Origin: Moraxella osloensis
GTDB taxonomy: Bacteria; Pseudomonadota; Gammaproteobacteria; Pseudomonadales; Moraxellaceae
Direction of reading: 5' to 3'
Length of the DNA: 64,000 nucleotides
Assembly (NCBI RefSeq): GCF_009867135.1
Contig: NZ_CP047226.1
Span: forward strand, 496,001-560,000
The notes beneath the pieces were generated by a model. That model saw only the letters and a program-made list of their open reading frames with translations, made no database searches and had not been told where the DNA came from. A program made the position numbers and the translations under genes. Shown piece after piece: positions 8,387-17,927 of the stretch (within the stretch, counting starts at the first letter, position 1; the number at the start of each line of letters is the position of its first letter).

Positions 8387-8837
8387 AAATTACTGTTTGT
8401 CTAGTTGAAAGTTAAGAAAAAAAGGCTAAAACCGCTAGTTTTAATAGCGTTAAATCCTAGCAATAAAATTTAAGTTATTGATTGTATTATACTATATTTT
8501 AAATAAATACTAAAGATACGAATCATTAAATAGCTAAATTATGAATTAAAGGGTATAGTGCATTCATTCCATTATTTAAGCCAACTTAAAGCTTTATTAG
8601 TGCCAAAATAGAATTCTTAATTTTAACAGACTATTTAATATCACTGTAAGAAATATCACGTATTTTGTTAAAAAAATTGTTAGACTATTTTGGAGATTTA
8701 GTTTGTGTCTTAAACATTATTTATATTTTCGGTGTTTAACGCTCACTAAATATTGGTTTATTAATATTTTTACTTTTATTACAACACAACAATCGTCCTA
8801 AGTTTTTTTATCCCACCGTCCTCAACAGGAGACTGCT
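8387..8837. other. 451-bp A+T-rich divergent regulatory region between the LysR gene and aceA
   Basis: No coding sequence is seen. An AAATATT/AATATTT inverted repeat (8748-8754 and 8763-8769, 8-nt spacer) lies about 70 bp before the aceA start and is the best operator candidate. Several T-N11-A patterns occur, but in such A+T-rich DNA they are uninformative. The aceA ribosome site AGGAGA is at the right end. Confidence 0.5.
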
Positions 8838-10427
8838 ATGTCAACTTACGTTTCAGCGATTGACCATATCCGCGAACTAAAAGCCAAATATGGTAACTGG
8901 AAAAACATCAGCGAAAATGATGCTGCGCGTTTGGTTATCCAAAACCGTTTTAAGACAGGTTTAGAAATCGCTCAATACACTGCCGACATCATGCGTCGTG
9001 ATATGGCAGCTTATGATGCTGACAAATCAAAATACACCCAATCTCTTGGTGCATGGCATGGCTTTATCGGTCAACAAACCATGTATGCGGTTAAAAAATA
9101 CTTCGGTACTACTGAACGTAAATATATCTACCTTTCAGGTTGGATGGTTGCTGCGCTTCGCTCAGAATTTGGTCCACTACCTGACCAATCTATGCACGAA
9201 AAAACCGCTGTGCCAAAATTAATCGAAGAAATCTACACTTTCTTACGTCAAGCGGACGAAAAAGTATTAAACGATTACTTCCGTGAATTAAATGCCGCGC
9301 AAGAAGCAGGTCAAGACACCAAAGCCATCTTAGACAAAATCAACAACTTTGAATCACACATCGTACCAATCATCGCTGACATCGATGCAGGTTTTGGTAA
9401 TGAAGAAGCGACTTACTTGCTCACCAAACAAATGATTCAAGCAGGTGCTTGTGCTATCCAAGTTGAAAACCAAGTATCCGATGCTAAACAATGTGGTCAC
9501 CAAGATGGTAAAGTTACCGTGCCACACGAAGACTTCATCTCAAAACTTAACGCGATTCGTTATGCGTTCTTAGAGCTTGGCATTGACAACGGTATCATCG
9601 TTGCCCGTACTGACTCTGAAGGTGCGTCATTAACGCAAAAACTTCCTGTGTCACGTGAGCCAGGCGATCTTGCTTCACAATACTTAGACTTCTTAGAAGT
9701 TGAAGAAGTAACTTTAGAAAATGCAAGCGAGTACGATGTTCTATTAAAACGTGATGGCAAATTGGTTCGCCCAACTCGTATGCCAAACGGCTTGTACTCA
9801 TTCCGCGAAGGCACCAACATTGACCGCGTGGTACTTGACTGTGTGACTGCCCTTGAAAACGGTGCTGATCTACTATGGATTGAAACACCAACACCAGACG
9901 TTGCTCACATCAAATCAATGACTGACCGTATCACTGCGCAAGTGCCAGATGCTAAGCTTGTTTACAACAACAGTCCATCATTCAACTGGACGCTTAACTT
10001 CCGTAAACAAGTCATCGCAAAATGGGAAAAAGAAGGCAAAGACATCTCAGCTTATGACAAAGCAAACTTAATGTCTGCTGACTACGACAACACTGAGTTG
10101 AATACCGCTGCAGATGAACTAGCGCGTACCTTCCAAGCTGACGCGTCACGTGAAGCCTGTGTATTCCACCACCTGATCACCCTACCTACTTTCCACACTG
10201 CGGCATTAAGTACGCACCAGTTGGCAAAAGGTTACTTCGGTGATAAAGGTATGCTAGCTTACGTTGAAGAAGTACAACGTAAAGAACTTCGCGAAGGCGT
10301 TGCTGCAGTTAAGCACCAAGCCATGGCAGGTTCTGACATCGGCGATGACCACAAAGAAATCTTCTCAGGTGAAATGGCACTTAAAGCAGGCGGCGCCAAA
10401 AACACTGCCAACCAATTTGGTCACTAA
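8838..10427 (+). CDS. aceA: Isocitrate lyase, long form
   Basis: Cleaves isocitrate to glyoxylate and succinate, the first glyoxylate-shunt step, needed for growth on acetate and fatty acids. The 529-residue protein belongs to the longer subfamily found in Pseudomonas, Acinetobacter and similar bacteria, about 95 residues longer than the E. coli enzyme. The catalytic cysteine is Cys219 in the loop AKQCGHQDGKV; the short E. coli form has KKCGH. IVPIIADIDAGFGNEEATYL supplies Mg2+-binding aspartates, and YNNSPSFNW is the conserved substrate-binding segment. Codon use is strongly biased, as in tuf, suggesting high expression. A strong AGGAGA site precedes the ATG. No malate synthase or aceK is adjacent. 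Confidence 0.95.
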   Translation: MSTYVSAIDHIRELKAKYGNWKNISENDAARLVIQNRFKTGLEIAQYTADIMRRDMAAYDADKSKYTQSLGAWHGFIGQQTMYAVKKYFGTTERKYIYLSGWMVAALRSEFGPLPDQSMHEKTAVPKLIEEIYTFLRQADEKVLNDYFRELNAAQEAGQDTKAILDKINNFESHIVPIIADIDAGFGNEEATYLLTKQMIQAGACAIQVENQVSDAKQCGHQDGKVTVPHEDFISKLNAIRYAFLELGIDNGIIVARTDSEGASLTQKLPVSREPGDLASQYLDFLEVEEVTLENASEYDVLLKRDGKLVRPTRMPNGLYSFREGTNIDRVVLDCVTALENGADLLWIETPTPDVAHIKSMTDRITAQVPDAKLVYNNSPSFNWTLNFRKQVIAKWEKEGKDISAYDKANLMSADYDNTELNTAADELARTFQADASREACVFHHLITLPTFHTAALSTHQLAKGYFGDKGMLAYVEEVQRKELREGVAAVKHQAMAGSDIGDDHKEIFSGEMALKAGGAKNTANQFGH

Positions 10428-10448
10428 TTCTTCATTGACTGATTGAGT

Positions 10449-10484
10449 AAAAAAAACACCTCACGGTATGTGGGGTGTTTTTTT
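10449..10484 (+). terminator. Bidirectional Rho-independent terminator between aceA and the K+ channel gene
   Basis: AAACACC-TCAC and GTGG-GGTGTTT form the stem, with A and T runs on the two sides, so both convergent genes can use it. Confidence 0.85.
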
Positions 10485-10526
10485 ATGAGCCGATAAAATT
10501 AAATGGTCTGTATGATTTCTTGAAAG

Positions 10527-11627
10527 CTAGATAGTCTGCATAATTTCTTGATAGCGAAGTTGGAATTTTTTGATAAAATCAATGGTGGTTTGAATACCTA
10601 TAAACAAAATAATATATGGGTTTAAACTATTTTCGTTCGACAGCTCAACCGCTTTATCACTTGGATATTCGCTGATAAGTAACATGTCTTGCTGGCGCTG
10701 GGCTTGGATATCCGCAAGTTGTTGCTCATAGTTTGGCTCCGCCAGTACATAACTACTAGAATCATAGGATTTGATATCACTTAAATATTGAATACAAATC
10801 GACTCTAAATCTGCCCAGCGATAAGTTTCGGTTTCACGCACCAAATTTTCAATACTATTGACCAATTCATCCAAGGCTTGATAATAGTACCAAATCAACG
10901 GCTTGCGCGGGTCATCGGTCAAGCGTGCCGAGGCGTTAAATAAATGCTGTAAATTAGTAAATGCTAGCGTTTCGGGAATAGGCTCATGAATACCAATAAG
11001 CTGTTGGGGGACTTTGGCGTCAGGCGCTGCGGGCAAATCAGGTGAGCGGTTTAAATTAGCGCGACCCTCACGGTCAGATTGCGCCACCGGAGTTTGCTCT
11101 GATTCTATGCCCAGCAGTTGATTAACGCGGTTTAGATAAGTATTCATGTTGAGCGTAATCAAACTGTCATGACTGTGCAGGCGCGCAAAGGCATAAGAGA
11201 TTTCTTTCCTCGCTTCATAGGCGTCCATCAGATTGCTCATGTTCTCTTCACGCTGATAAGTAATCGCATTTAAAAACAAACCTGCAGACACCACCCCAAT
11301 GGTCGCTTCAATCATCACAAACGCCCGCGTAAAAGTGTTGGTTGGGGTAATATCGCCAAACCCTGTGGTAGTCACCGTGATGGTACTAAAATACATGGCT
11401 TCCAAAAAGCCCACGTTTTCATGGTTAAACTGCATATTTGGCAAGGTGCTATACAAAAAGCCAAATAGCGGAATCAGCGTCAAATAGATAGTGCCATACA
11501 CAGCAGGCGGCAACGAAAAAATATCATCGCGCACGATAGGTTTGGCAAGCTTATTGAGGGTAAAGGTTTGAGGGGTGTTACGGGTTGATATGATTGGTTT
11601 AGTGGGCTTTTGTGCAAGTGGTTTCAT
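10527..11627 (-). CDS. Two-transmembrane potassium channel family protein
   Basis: A 366-residue ion-channel-2 family protein. One membrane helix (about residues 40-62) is followed by the pore helix and selectivity filter TTTGFGD (filter at residues 88-92) and a second membrane helix (about 100-122). TGFGD rather than TGYGD still indicates K+ selectivity. The C-terminal 240 residues are cytosolic. They do not look like the RCK/TrkA-N domain common in such channels: no Gly-rich Rossmann motif is visible, and the region appears helical (YYYQALDELVNSIENLV). The gating ligand is therefore unknown. It stands alone, convergent with aceA. The ribosome site is weak. Confidence 0.82.
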   Translation of the reverse strand: MKPLAQKPTKPIISTRNTPQTFTLNKLAKPIVRDDIFSLPPAVYGTIYLTLIPLFGFLYSTLPNMQFNHENVGFLEAMYFSTITVTTTGFGDITPTNTFTRAFVMIEATIGVVSAGLFLNAITYQREENMSNLMDAYEARKEISYAFARLHSHDSLITLNMNTYLNRVNQLLGIESEQTPVAQSDREGRANLNRSPDLPAAPDAKVPQQLIGIHEPIPETLAFTNLQHLFNASARLTDDPRKPLIWYYYQALDELVNSIENLVRETETYRWADLESICIQYLSDIKSYDSSSYVLAEPNYEQQLADIQAQRQQDMLLISEYPSDKAVELSNENSLNPYIILFIGIQTTIDFIKKFQLRYQEIMQTI

Positions 11628-12028
11628 AAGCTGCCTGATTTTTTTGCTTTAGACTAGCATACCCATTCAAAAAGAAACATAGTATTGTAGTAACCCCTGA
11701 TGAACCACAGGATAAAAGGCTCAAACCAAGAATGCCACTATTGGGATAAAAAGTTGGGATAAAAATGAAAAAAGCCAACTTGCTTTTTATCGGATAAAAG
11801 AAAACTAGGCAGGTGAGGGATGAATACTGAGTTATCGTAGTGAATGACGCCAAACATATCAATAACGCCGCTATTCATCGTTGCAATAGTGTTGAATTAG
11901 GGTTGCAATAAACACAACCCTAGTAAACCTAGCAAAAAAGTGACTGGCACTATCAATTAGCTAGATTAACTTCCGATGCTTGATGGGAAGTCTAAAATAT
12001 GGGAAGTGTAAAAATAGGCAGTGTAACA
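11628..12028. other. 401-bp gene-free stretch
   Basis: No credible gene is seen; a minus-strand frame here lacks a ribosome site and has implausible composition. It holds a 12-bp direct repeat TTGGGATAAAAA (11741-11752 and 11754-11765), a weak AAAAGC/GCTTTT hairpin (11770-11787) and a TAGGGTTG/CAACCCTA hairpin (11898-11922). None can be given a function. Confidence 0.5.
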
Positions 12029-12562
12029 TTAGTGCTGACCCAGCAAATCCTTTTTCATCTCAAGTGAGATGGGATTATCGCCTAGCCAAGCACGAAGAAT
12101 AGCTTGGTCAAAGCCTTCTTCTTTGATATAAGGAAGATCGCCAACCTCATCATAATTTAAGCGAACGCCATGCTCTGGCGAAAACTCAATGGTAAACATT
12201 GCCCCTTCTTTGATGGTATTGGTTTTGAACAACTCACCAAACACGTCATCAATTACTGAGGCAATTTTTTGATATTCTTCTGCGCTACTATTCGCTCTGA
12301 TGCCGTCTTTGAAGGCGTTTTCCAGTAACGAGCCTTTGATATTGCGGCGAGACACCATGCGCAATTGCTTGGCATAACGTGAGGTAATGGCTGTTTCGGC
12401 ATCTTCAGTCATTTCACCCAAGTATAGGGCAATATCATAGATACCAATCATAAATTTACTGCGAGCGCTAATACCATTTCGCACGCAGATTTGACCATCT
12501 AGTTTTAGGGTAGGGGGAAATAGGGTTTCAAGATCGTTGGTTTTTCCTTTAAATAAAATCAT
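12029..12562 (-). CDS. Chalcone isomerase-like domain protein without a signal peptide
   Basis: A 177-residue protein matching the bacterial chalcone-isomerase-like fold: LKLDGQICVRNGISARSKFMIGIYDIALYLGE near the N-terminus (the 'G.G.R.K....YDIALYL' block, given here as separate motifs), and the C-terminal ILRAWLGDNPISLEMK, the usual 'WLG..P....LK..LL' ending. Bacterial members are not flavonoid enzymes; most are exported and of unknown or fatty-acid-binding role. Unlike most, this one has no signal peptide, so it is predicted cytosolic. ATG 12562 has an AAGGA site. Two 11-bp ATCCTTATCGT repeats (12569-12579, 12615-12625) lie in the upstream region. It is downstream of uvrA only by position; they face opposite gaps and probably have separate promoters. 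Confidence 0.72.
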   Translation of the reverse strand: MILFKGKTNDLETLFPPTLKLDGQICVRNGISARSKFMIGIYDIALYLGEMTEDAETAITSRYAKQLRMVSRRNIKGSLLENAFKDGIRANSSAEEYQKIASVIDDVFGELFKTNTIKEGAMFTIEFSPEHGVRLNYDEVGDLPYIKEEGFDQAILRAWLGDNPISLEMKKDLLGQH

Positions 12563-12777
12563 CCTAGCATCCTTATCGTTCTATAACGGTTTTTTCCTTG
12601 GATAATATCGTAGTATCCTTATCGTGCTTCATTGTGTGAATATTAGGGCGAAATGTAAAGTATTATCAATGAATAGCAAGTCATAGAGCGCTGAGTGGTT
12701 AAAAAAAGGTTAGACGACAACGTACTAACCCTCACCGCTAACCTTATGCCTGTAACAGACTTATACTGGTAACAAAC

Positions 12778-15732
12778 TTAGGCTTGCAACATCGGCTTCA
12801 AAAACCGCCCTGTATGTGAGCGCGCGTTTTCCGCCACATCCTCTGGCGTGCCCTCAGCGATAATCTCACCACCGCCTGAGCCGCCTTCAGGACCCAAATC
12901 GACAATCCAGTCGGCTGTCTTAATCACATCGAGATTATGCTCAATCACTACCACGGTATTGCCTCGGTCACGTAGCGTATGCAAGATGTCTAAGAGCTTG
13001 GCGATATCATGGAAATGCAAACCTGTCGTCGGCTCATCGAGCACATACAAGGTCTGACCGGTATCCCGTTTGGACAGCTCTTTGGCAAGTTTCACCCGTT
13101 GCGCCTCACCACCCGATAAGGTTGGCGCAGACTGACCCAAGCGAATATAACCCAAGCCGACTTCTTGTAGGGCTTGCAAACGGCGGTAAATTGCCGGAAT
13201 CGCCTCAAAAAATTCCGCCGCATCTTCCACCGTCATATTGAGCACGTCATTGATATTTTTGCCCTTATAGGTGATTTCCAAGGTTTCACGGTTGTAGCGT
13301 TTGCCTTGACACGCATCGCAAGGCACATACATATCAGGCAAAAAGTGCATCTCAACCTTAATCAAGCCATCGCCTTGGCAGGTTTCACAGCGCCCGCCTT
13401 TCACGTTGAAGCTAAAGCGCCCTGCTTGATAGCCACGAGCTTTGGACTCGGGCACTTGGGCGAACAGGTCACGAATCGGACTAAATACGCCCGTATAGGT
13501 CGCAGGATTGGAGCGTGGGGTACGCCCAATCGGGCTTTGGTCGATATCGACGACTTTATCCAAATGTTCTAGCCCAGTGATACTGTCAAACTCTTCGGCA
13601 ACGTGGGTGGTGGCGTTATTGAGCTGCGTGGTCGCAAGCGGCAATAAGGTGCGGTTGATTAAGGTTGATTTACCCGAACCCGACACGCCTGTGATGGCAG
13701 TAAATACACCAATCGGCAAGTTTAAGGTCACGTTTTTAAGGTTGTTACCTTTTGCCCCTGTCAAGGTCAGCATCAAGGGTTTGGCTTCGACTTTACCTTT
13801 TTTGGCTTGTTCTTTCTTCTCGCTTTCCGCTTTTTTCGCTTGGTTTTTGGTTAAGGGAATAGCGGAGTCTTGCATTTTTTCATATTTATCGTCATTGGCG
13901 ATTTTGGCTCGGTGACGCACGGTTGGCACTGCGATTTTCTTTTTGCCCGATAAATATTGCCCCGTCAATGACTCAGGATTTTTGGCAATGTCTTTTGCCG
14001 TCCCTTCTGCAATGATACTGCCACCATGTACCCCAGCCCCCACGCCCACATCGATGATATGGTCGGCTAGGCGAATGGCATCTTCGTCATGCTCGACGAC
14101 AATCACGGTATTGCCCAAATCACGCAAGCGAGTCAACGTTTGCAGCAGTCGGTCATTGTCACGTTGGTGCAAGCCGATTGATGGCTCATCGAGTACATAC
14201 ATCACGCCCATCAAGCCCGCGCCGATTTGGCTAGCAAGTCGTATCCGCTGCGCTTCACCGCCCGATAGGGTTTCGGCAGAGCGGGCAAGGGTGAGATAAT
14301 CCAAGCCCACACTCACCAAAAATTCCAACCGCTCACGGATTTCTTTGATGATTTTGGCGGCGATTTCGCCTTTTGCGCCCTCGAGTTTTAATTGCTCGTA
14401 ATACGCCATCGCTTCGCCAATTGATAGCTTGACCATTTCGGCAATGGTACGGTCGCTGACTTCCACATGGCGAGCGATTTCGTTCAAGCGTGAGCCGTGA
14501 CAGGCATCGCAGGTGGCATCGGCAAGGTATTTGGCAAGCTCGTCTCGCACGATGCTGCTTTGCGTGGTGCGGTAACGGCGTTCCATATACGGCAACACCC
14601 CTTCAAATGGCACGATTTTGGTAGATTTGCGCCCGCGTTCATCGACAAAGTTAAAAATCATTTTGTCTTTACCAGAGCCATGTAAAATGACATCTTTGTG
14701 CTTCTTATCCAGTTGTTGCCAAGGCGCTTCCATATCAATGCCGTAATGGTCAGCAACGGTGGTCAGCAAGCCAAAATAGTAGGCGTGGCGTTTATCCCAG
14801 CCTTGAATCGCCCCTTGGTTGAGCGATTTTTCAGGATGACCGATGATTTTTTCGGCCGCAAAATATTGGCGTTTGCCCAAGCCATCACACACGGGACACG
14901 CGCCATACGGGTTGTTAAAACTAAATAATTTTGGTTCAAGCTCAGCAACCGAGCGATCGCAGACAGGACAGCTATGTTTGGCGGACAAAATTTTATCCTC
15001 AAACTCAGCGTCCATGTCATGCAAGATGGCAATATCGCTACCGAGTCGTAAGGCGGTCTCCAAGCTTTCGGCAACCCGATTACCCAAGTCATCCCGCACT
15101 TTGAAGCGGTCAACCACCACATCAATGGTGTGTTTAAAGGTTTTTGCCAGTGGCGGCACATCGTCAATATCGTACACGTCGCCATCAACACGCAGACGCA
15201 CAAAGCCTTGGCTTTTGAGCTGTTCCATTAGTTGGACATGTTCGCCTTTTCGGTCGTCGACCACCCGCGCCAAAATCATCAACTTGGTATCTTCCGGTAA
15301 CGCCATCACCGTATCGACCATTTCGGTGACTGATTGTGCTACCATCGGCTGATGATGCTCGGGACACATGGGCGTGCCCACGCGTGCGTACAGTAGACGC
15401 AAATAGTCGTAAATCTCGGTAATCGTACCAACCGTTGAACGCGGGTTATGGTTGGTGGATTTTTGCTCGATTGCAATCGCTGGCGATAAGCCTTCGATAC
15501 TATCGACTTCGGGCTTATCCATTTGTGATAAGAACTGACGCGCATAAGCAGACAAGCTTTCAACGTAACGACGCTGACCTTCGGCATACAAGGTGTCAAA
15601 CGCGAGTGATGACTTACCTGAGCCGGATAAACCGGTGATAACGACCAACTTGTCACGCGGAATATCGATATCGACATTTTTAAGGTTGTGGGTGCGTGCC
15701 CCACGGATTTTAATTGCGTCGTGTTGAGCCAT
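12778..15732 (-). CDS. uvrA: Excinuclease ABC subunit A
   Basis: DNA-damage sensor of nucleotide excision repair; a dimeric ABC ATPase that loads UvrB on lesions. The product is 984 residues. It has two ATPase modules, each with Walker A ([12 protein letters not shown] and [12 protein letters not shown]) and a signature LSGGEAQR. Zinc ligands are visible as CPVCDRS...CPVCDG in the first half and CETCQGD...CDACQGK in the second. The ATG at 15732 is chosen because the frame extends only to a TTG at 15807 with unrelated residues. The protein is about 45 residues longer than E. coli UvrA, because the linker between the modules carries a Lys/Glu/Ala-rich insert (around [19 protein letters not shown]). 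The gene stands alone. Confidence 0.96.
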   Translation of the reverse strand: MAQHDAIKIRGARTHNLKNVDIDIPRDKLVVITGLSGSGKSSLAFDTLYAEGQRRYVESLSAYARQFLSQMDKPEVDSIEGLSPAIAIEQKSTNHNPRSTVGTITEIYDYLRLLYARVGTPMCPEHHQPMVAQSVTEMVDTVMALPEDTKLMILARVVDDRKGEHVQLMEQLKSQGFVRLRVDGDVYDIDDVPPLAKTFKHTIDVVVDRFKVRDDLGNRVAESLETALRLGSDIAILHDMDAEFEDKILSAKHSCPVCDRSVAELEPKLFSFNNPYGACPVCDGLGKRQYFAAEKIIGHPEKSLNQGAIQGWDKRHAYYFGLLTTVADHYGIDMEAPWQQLDKKHKDVILHGSGKDKMIFNFVDERGRKSTKIVPFEGVLPYMERRYRTTQSSIVRDELAKYLADATCDACHGSRLNEIARHVEVSDRTIAEMVKLSIGEAMAYYEQLKLEGAKGEIAAKIIKEIRERLEFLVSVGLDYLTLARSAETLSGGEAQRIRLASQIGAGLMGVMYVLDEPSIGLHQRDNDRLLQTLTRLRDLGNTVIVVEHDEDAIRLADHIIDVGVGAGVHGGSIIAEGTAKDIAKNPESLTGQYLSGKKKIAVPTVRHRAKIANDDKYEKMQDSAIPLTKNQAKKAESEKKEQAKKGKVEAKPLMLTLTGAKGNNLKNVTLNLPIGVFTAITGVSGSGKSTLINRTLLPLATTQLNNATTHVAEEFDSITGLEHLDKVVDIDQSPIGRTPRSNPATYTGVFSPIRDLFAQVPESKARGYQAGRFSFNVKGGRCETCQGDGLIKVEMHFLPDMYVPCDACQGKRYNRETLEITYKGKNINDVLNMTVEDAAEFFEAIPAIYRRLQALQEVGLGYIRLGQSAPTLSGGEAQRVKLAKELSKRDTGQTLYVLDEPTTGLHFHDIAKLLDILHTLRDRGNTVVVIEHNLDVIKTADWIVDLGPEGGSGGGEIIAEGTPEDVAENARSHTGRFLKPMLQA

Positions 15733-15904
15733 TGGCGTGCTTCTTATAGTTGTTTGGGGAAAGGAAAAAGATTGGGTTTTAATGGGGGAATTGGGTAGGG
15801 TTTTCAAGTTTTAAAATATATTATGTTATTATCAAATTTCAAATAATGCTAAAATAAAATCATTCAAATACTACGATTAATATTATCTAAAAGAGTAAAA
15901 TTAA

Positions 15905-17404
15905 ATGGCAAGTTTAAATGATTTCAAACTTCTAAACATTAAAAGTGAATCCTATTTCAATTTATTGCAGAATGAATCTAATAGAATAATAAATTTACCT
16001 ACTGAACATCACAAAGCTAGATTTGGTTTTTATTTATTTATGCTCGAGCAACTTACTAATGTAAAAGATATTTCAGATCTTACTAATATGATTACAGATA
16101 AGGAATTCTTAACAAGTGTTTTTGATAAAAAAGATGAGGATTTTGGTGTAGACGCTGTATTCATAGATAACGATAATAAACTTATTAACTTGTTTAACTT
16201 TAAATATAGAAATGATTTTAAAATTGGTCAAAGACAAAAATTAAATGAAACTTTCCTTTCAACTAAATTTATTAATGCACTTATAAGTGAAAATACGTCT
16301 GGACTGTCTGGAAGGACTAAGCAGAAAGCAGAAGATATTATTGAATGTCTAAAGAGCAAAGAGATTTGGAATTTAAAGCTATTTGCCATAAGTAATGAAG
16401 ATATTGAACTTGATAAGGATGCCCCTGAATTTGCTAGACTAAAGGAAATCTATGACTTAGAAACAAAGGCTATTGGTCTTAATACCATAGTTAAGATGAT
16501 GTCAATTAAGCCTGAGCCAGTCGATGCCATTTTACATCTAAATAAAGATTCAATATTACCATTTACAGAGAATAGCTTATCATCATCAATATCATATGTT
16601 ATAAGGATATCCATACCTGATCTGTTAAGAATTACATGTAATGATTCAAGCTTACGTAATGACTATCAGACGGAAGATTTTAGCAGTTTATCTAGTAAGG
16701 AAATGGATTTTAATATTTTATTCGATAATGTTAGAGGGTTAATTATAAACTCAAAGTATAACGATAATATTTATAAAACTCTTGAAGATGAGCCCTCTAA
16801 ATTTTTTATGTATAATAACGGTTTGACTATAATTGCTACTGATATAATTTCTGAGGATACTAACGCTAATAAGAAAATCAAGCTTACAATAAAGAATCTT
16901 CAAGTGGTTAATGGAGGACAAACTTTAAGAACATTACACAAGTTCAACCAAGCCGATTCTAATAATATTTCCAATCATTTAGCACAAGCTGAAATTCTAA
17001 TAAGAGTATTTAAAACCCCAACTGGTGATGATATTAGGAATAAAATTGCAGAGTATACAAATAGTCAGAATGCTATTTCTAATGTAGATTTGAAGGCAAT
17101 AACTTCCGAGCAAATTCAAATAGAGCAATATTTGGATGCAAATGATATTATTTATGCTAGAAAAAATGGTGATATTGGTATAAGCCCTCAAAAAAACTAT
17201 AAATATAAAATAAGTATAGAAAAATTTGGTCAAATATTATTTTCACATCAAGGCTTTCCTGAAAAAGCATCTAATCAGAAAAAACAAATATTTGATAAAT
17301 ATTATACATCGGTATTTGGCGAGCTTAATTTTGATATAGGAGAATCTGCTAAATTAGTAAATGATTATTTTGAAATCAAAAAAATTTATCCTCCGTTGCC
17401 GTAA
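15905..17404 (+). pseudogene. AIPR-family (abortive phage infection) protein gene, 5' part, interrupted by IS200/IS605 insertion
   Basis: Codons 1-498 (15905-17398) are native; the last codon CCG and the TAA are contributed by the insertion sequence. The conserved AIPR core is at residues about 300-400: FMYNNGLTIIATD, LQVVNGGQTLRTL, and EYTNSQNAISNVDLKA. The N-terminal part includes DEDFGVDAVFIDND, reminiscent of the acidic patch at the start of this family. AIPR proteins are linked to abortive infection by phage, but the mechanism is poorly known. The gene is much more A+T-rich than uvrA, suggesting horizontal acquisition. Removing the element (17399-19051) joins it in frame to 19052-19261, giving a 567-residue protein. 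The truncated 499-residue form keeps the core, so some activity cannot be excluded. Confidence 0.8.
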
Positions 17405-17468
17405 AACCACCGACTTCAGGCGGTGGATATAAGGCAACTCCGCAATCATGCTTACACACAGATGGTAT

Positions 17469-17879
17469 TTAGTGCGGTGTATTCTGTTGTTCGATATACT
17501 GGCGGATAATCTCAATTGGAGCACCGCCACAACTACCTGCAAAATAGCTAGGCGACCATAACGCATCCCCCCATAACTGCTCTTTAAGAGACGGATATTC
17601 TTTTTTACGCAATAACCGACTAGACACGCCTTTCAAGCTATTCACCAAGCTAGAAATAGCCACTTTAGGCGGATAAACCACCAATAAATGCACATGGTCG
17701 CATTCACCGTCAAACTCAACTAATTGAGCCTCAAACTTTGAACAGACTTCCTCAAAGATGGCTTGCATATCGTCTAAAATCTCTTTGGTAAATACTTTTC
17801 TGCGGTATTTAGCCACAAAGACCAAGTGCGCATGAAGGTTGTAAACAACGTGCCTACCACGTCTTAAATCGTTTGACAT
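17469..17879 (-). CDS. tnpA: IS200/IS605 Y1 HUH transposase TnpA
   Basis: A 136-residue single-strand DNA transposase. The metal-binding HUH motif is His62-Val-His64 (CDHVHLLVV), and the nucleophilic tyrosine is Tyr128 in EIIRQYIEQQ. Length and both motifs are intact, so it should be active. It would recognise the sub-terminal hairpins of this element, and by sequence identity those of copy 2, which lacks its own tnpA. It reads leftward from the middle of the element and ends 70 nt from the left end. Confidence 0.95.
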   Translation of the reverse strand: MSNDLRRGRHVVYNLHAHLVFVAKYRRKVFTKEILDDMQAIFEEVCSKFEAQLVEFDGECDHVHLLVVYPPKVAISSLVNSLKGVSSRLLRKKEYPSLKEQLWGDALWSPSYFAGSCGGAPIEIIRQYIEQQNTPH

Positions 17880-17927
17880 ATAATTAGACCAAATGTAAAA
17901 TATAAAAACCCAATTATACTTAAACCT

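Noticed and set aside
11599..11862. 87-codon minus-strand frame upstream of the K+ channel gene
   Set aside because: It overlaps the channel start, has unusual composition and no ribosome site or recognisable domain.
14763..15203. Long frames on both strands inside uvrA
   Set aside because: Out-of-frame shadows of the well-conserved uvrA coding sequence.
17407..17426. CRISPR-like repeat, because the same sequence occurs again at 31746
   Set aside because: The repeats are the terminal hairpins of two insertion elements; no spaced array exists anywhere in the window.
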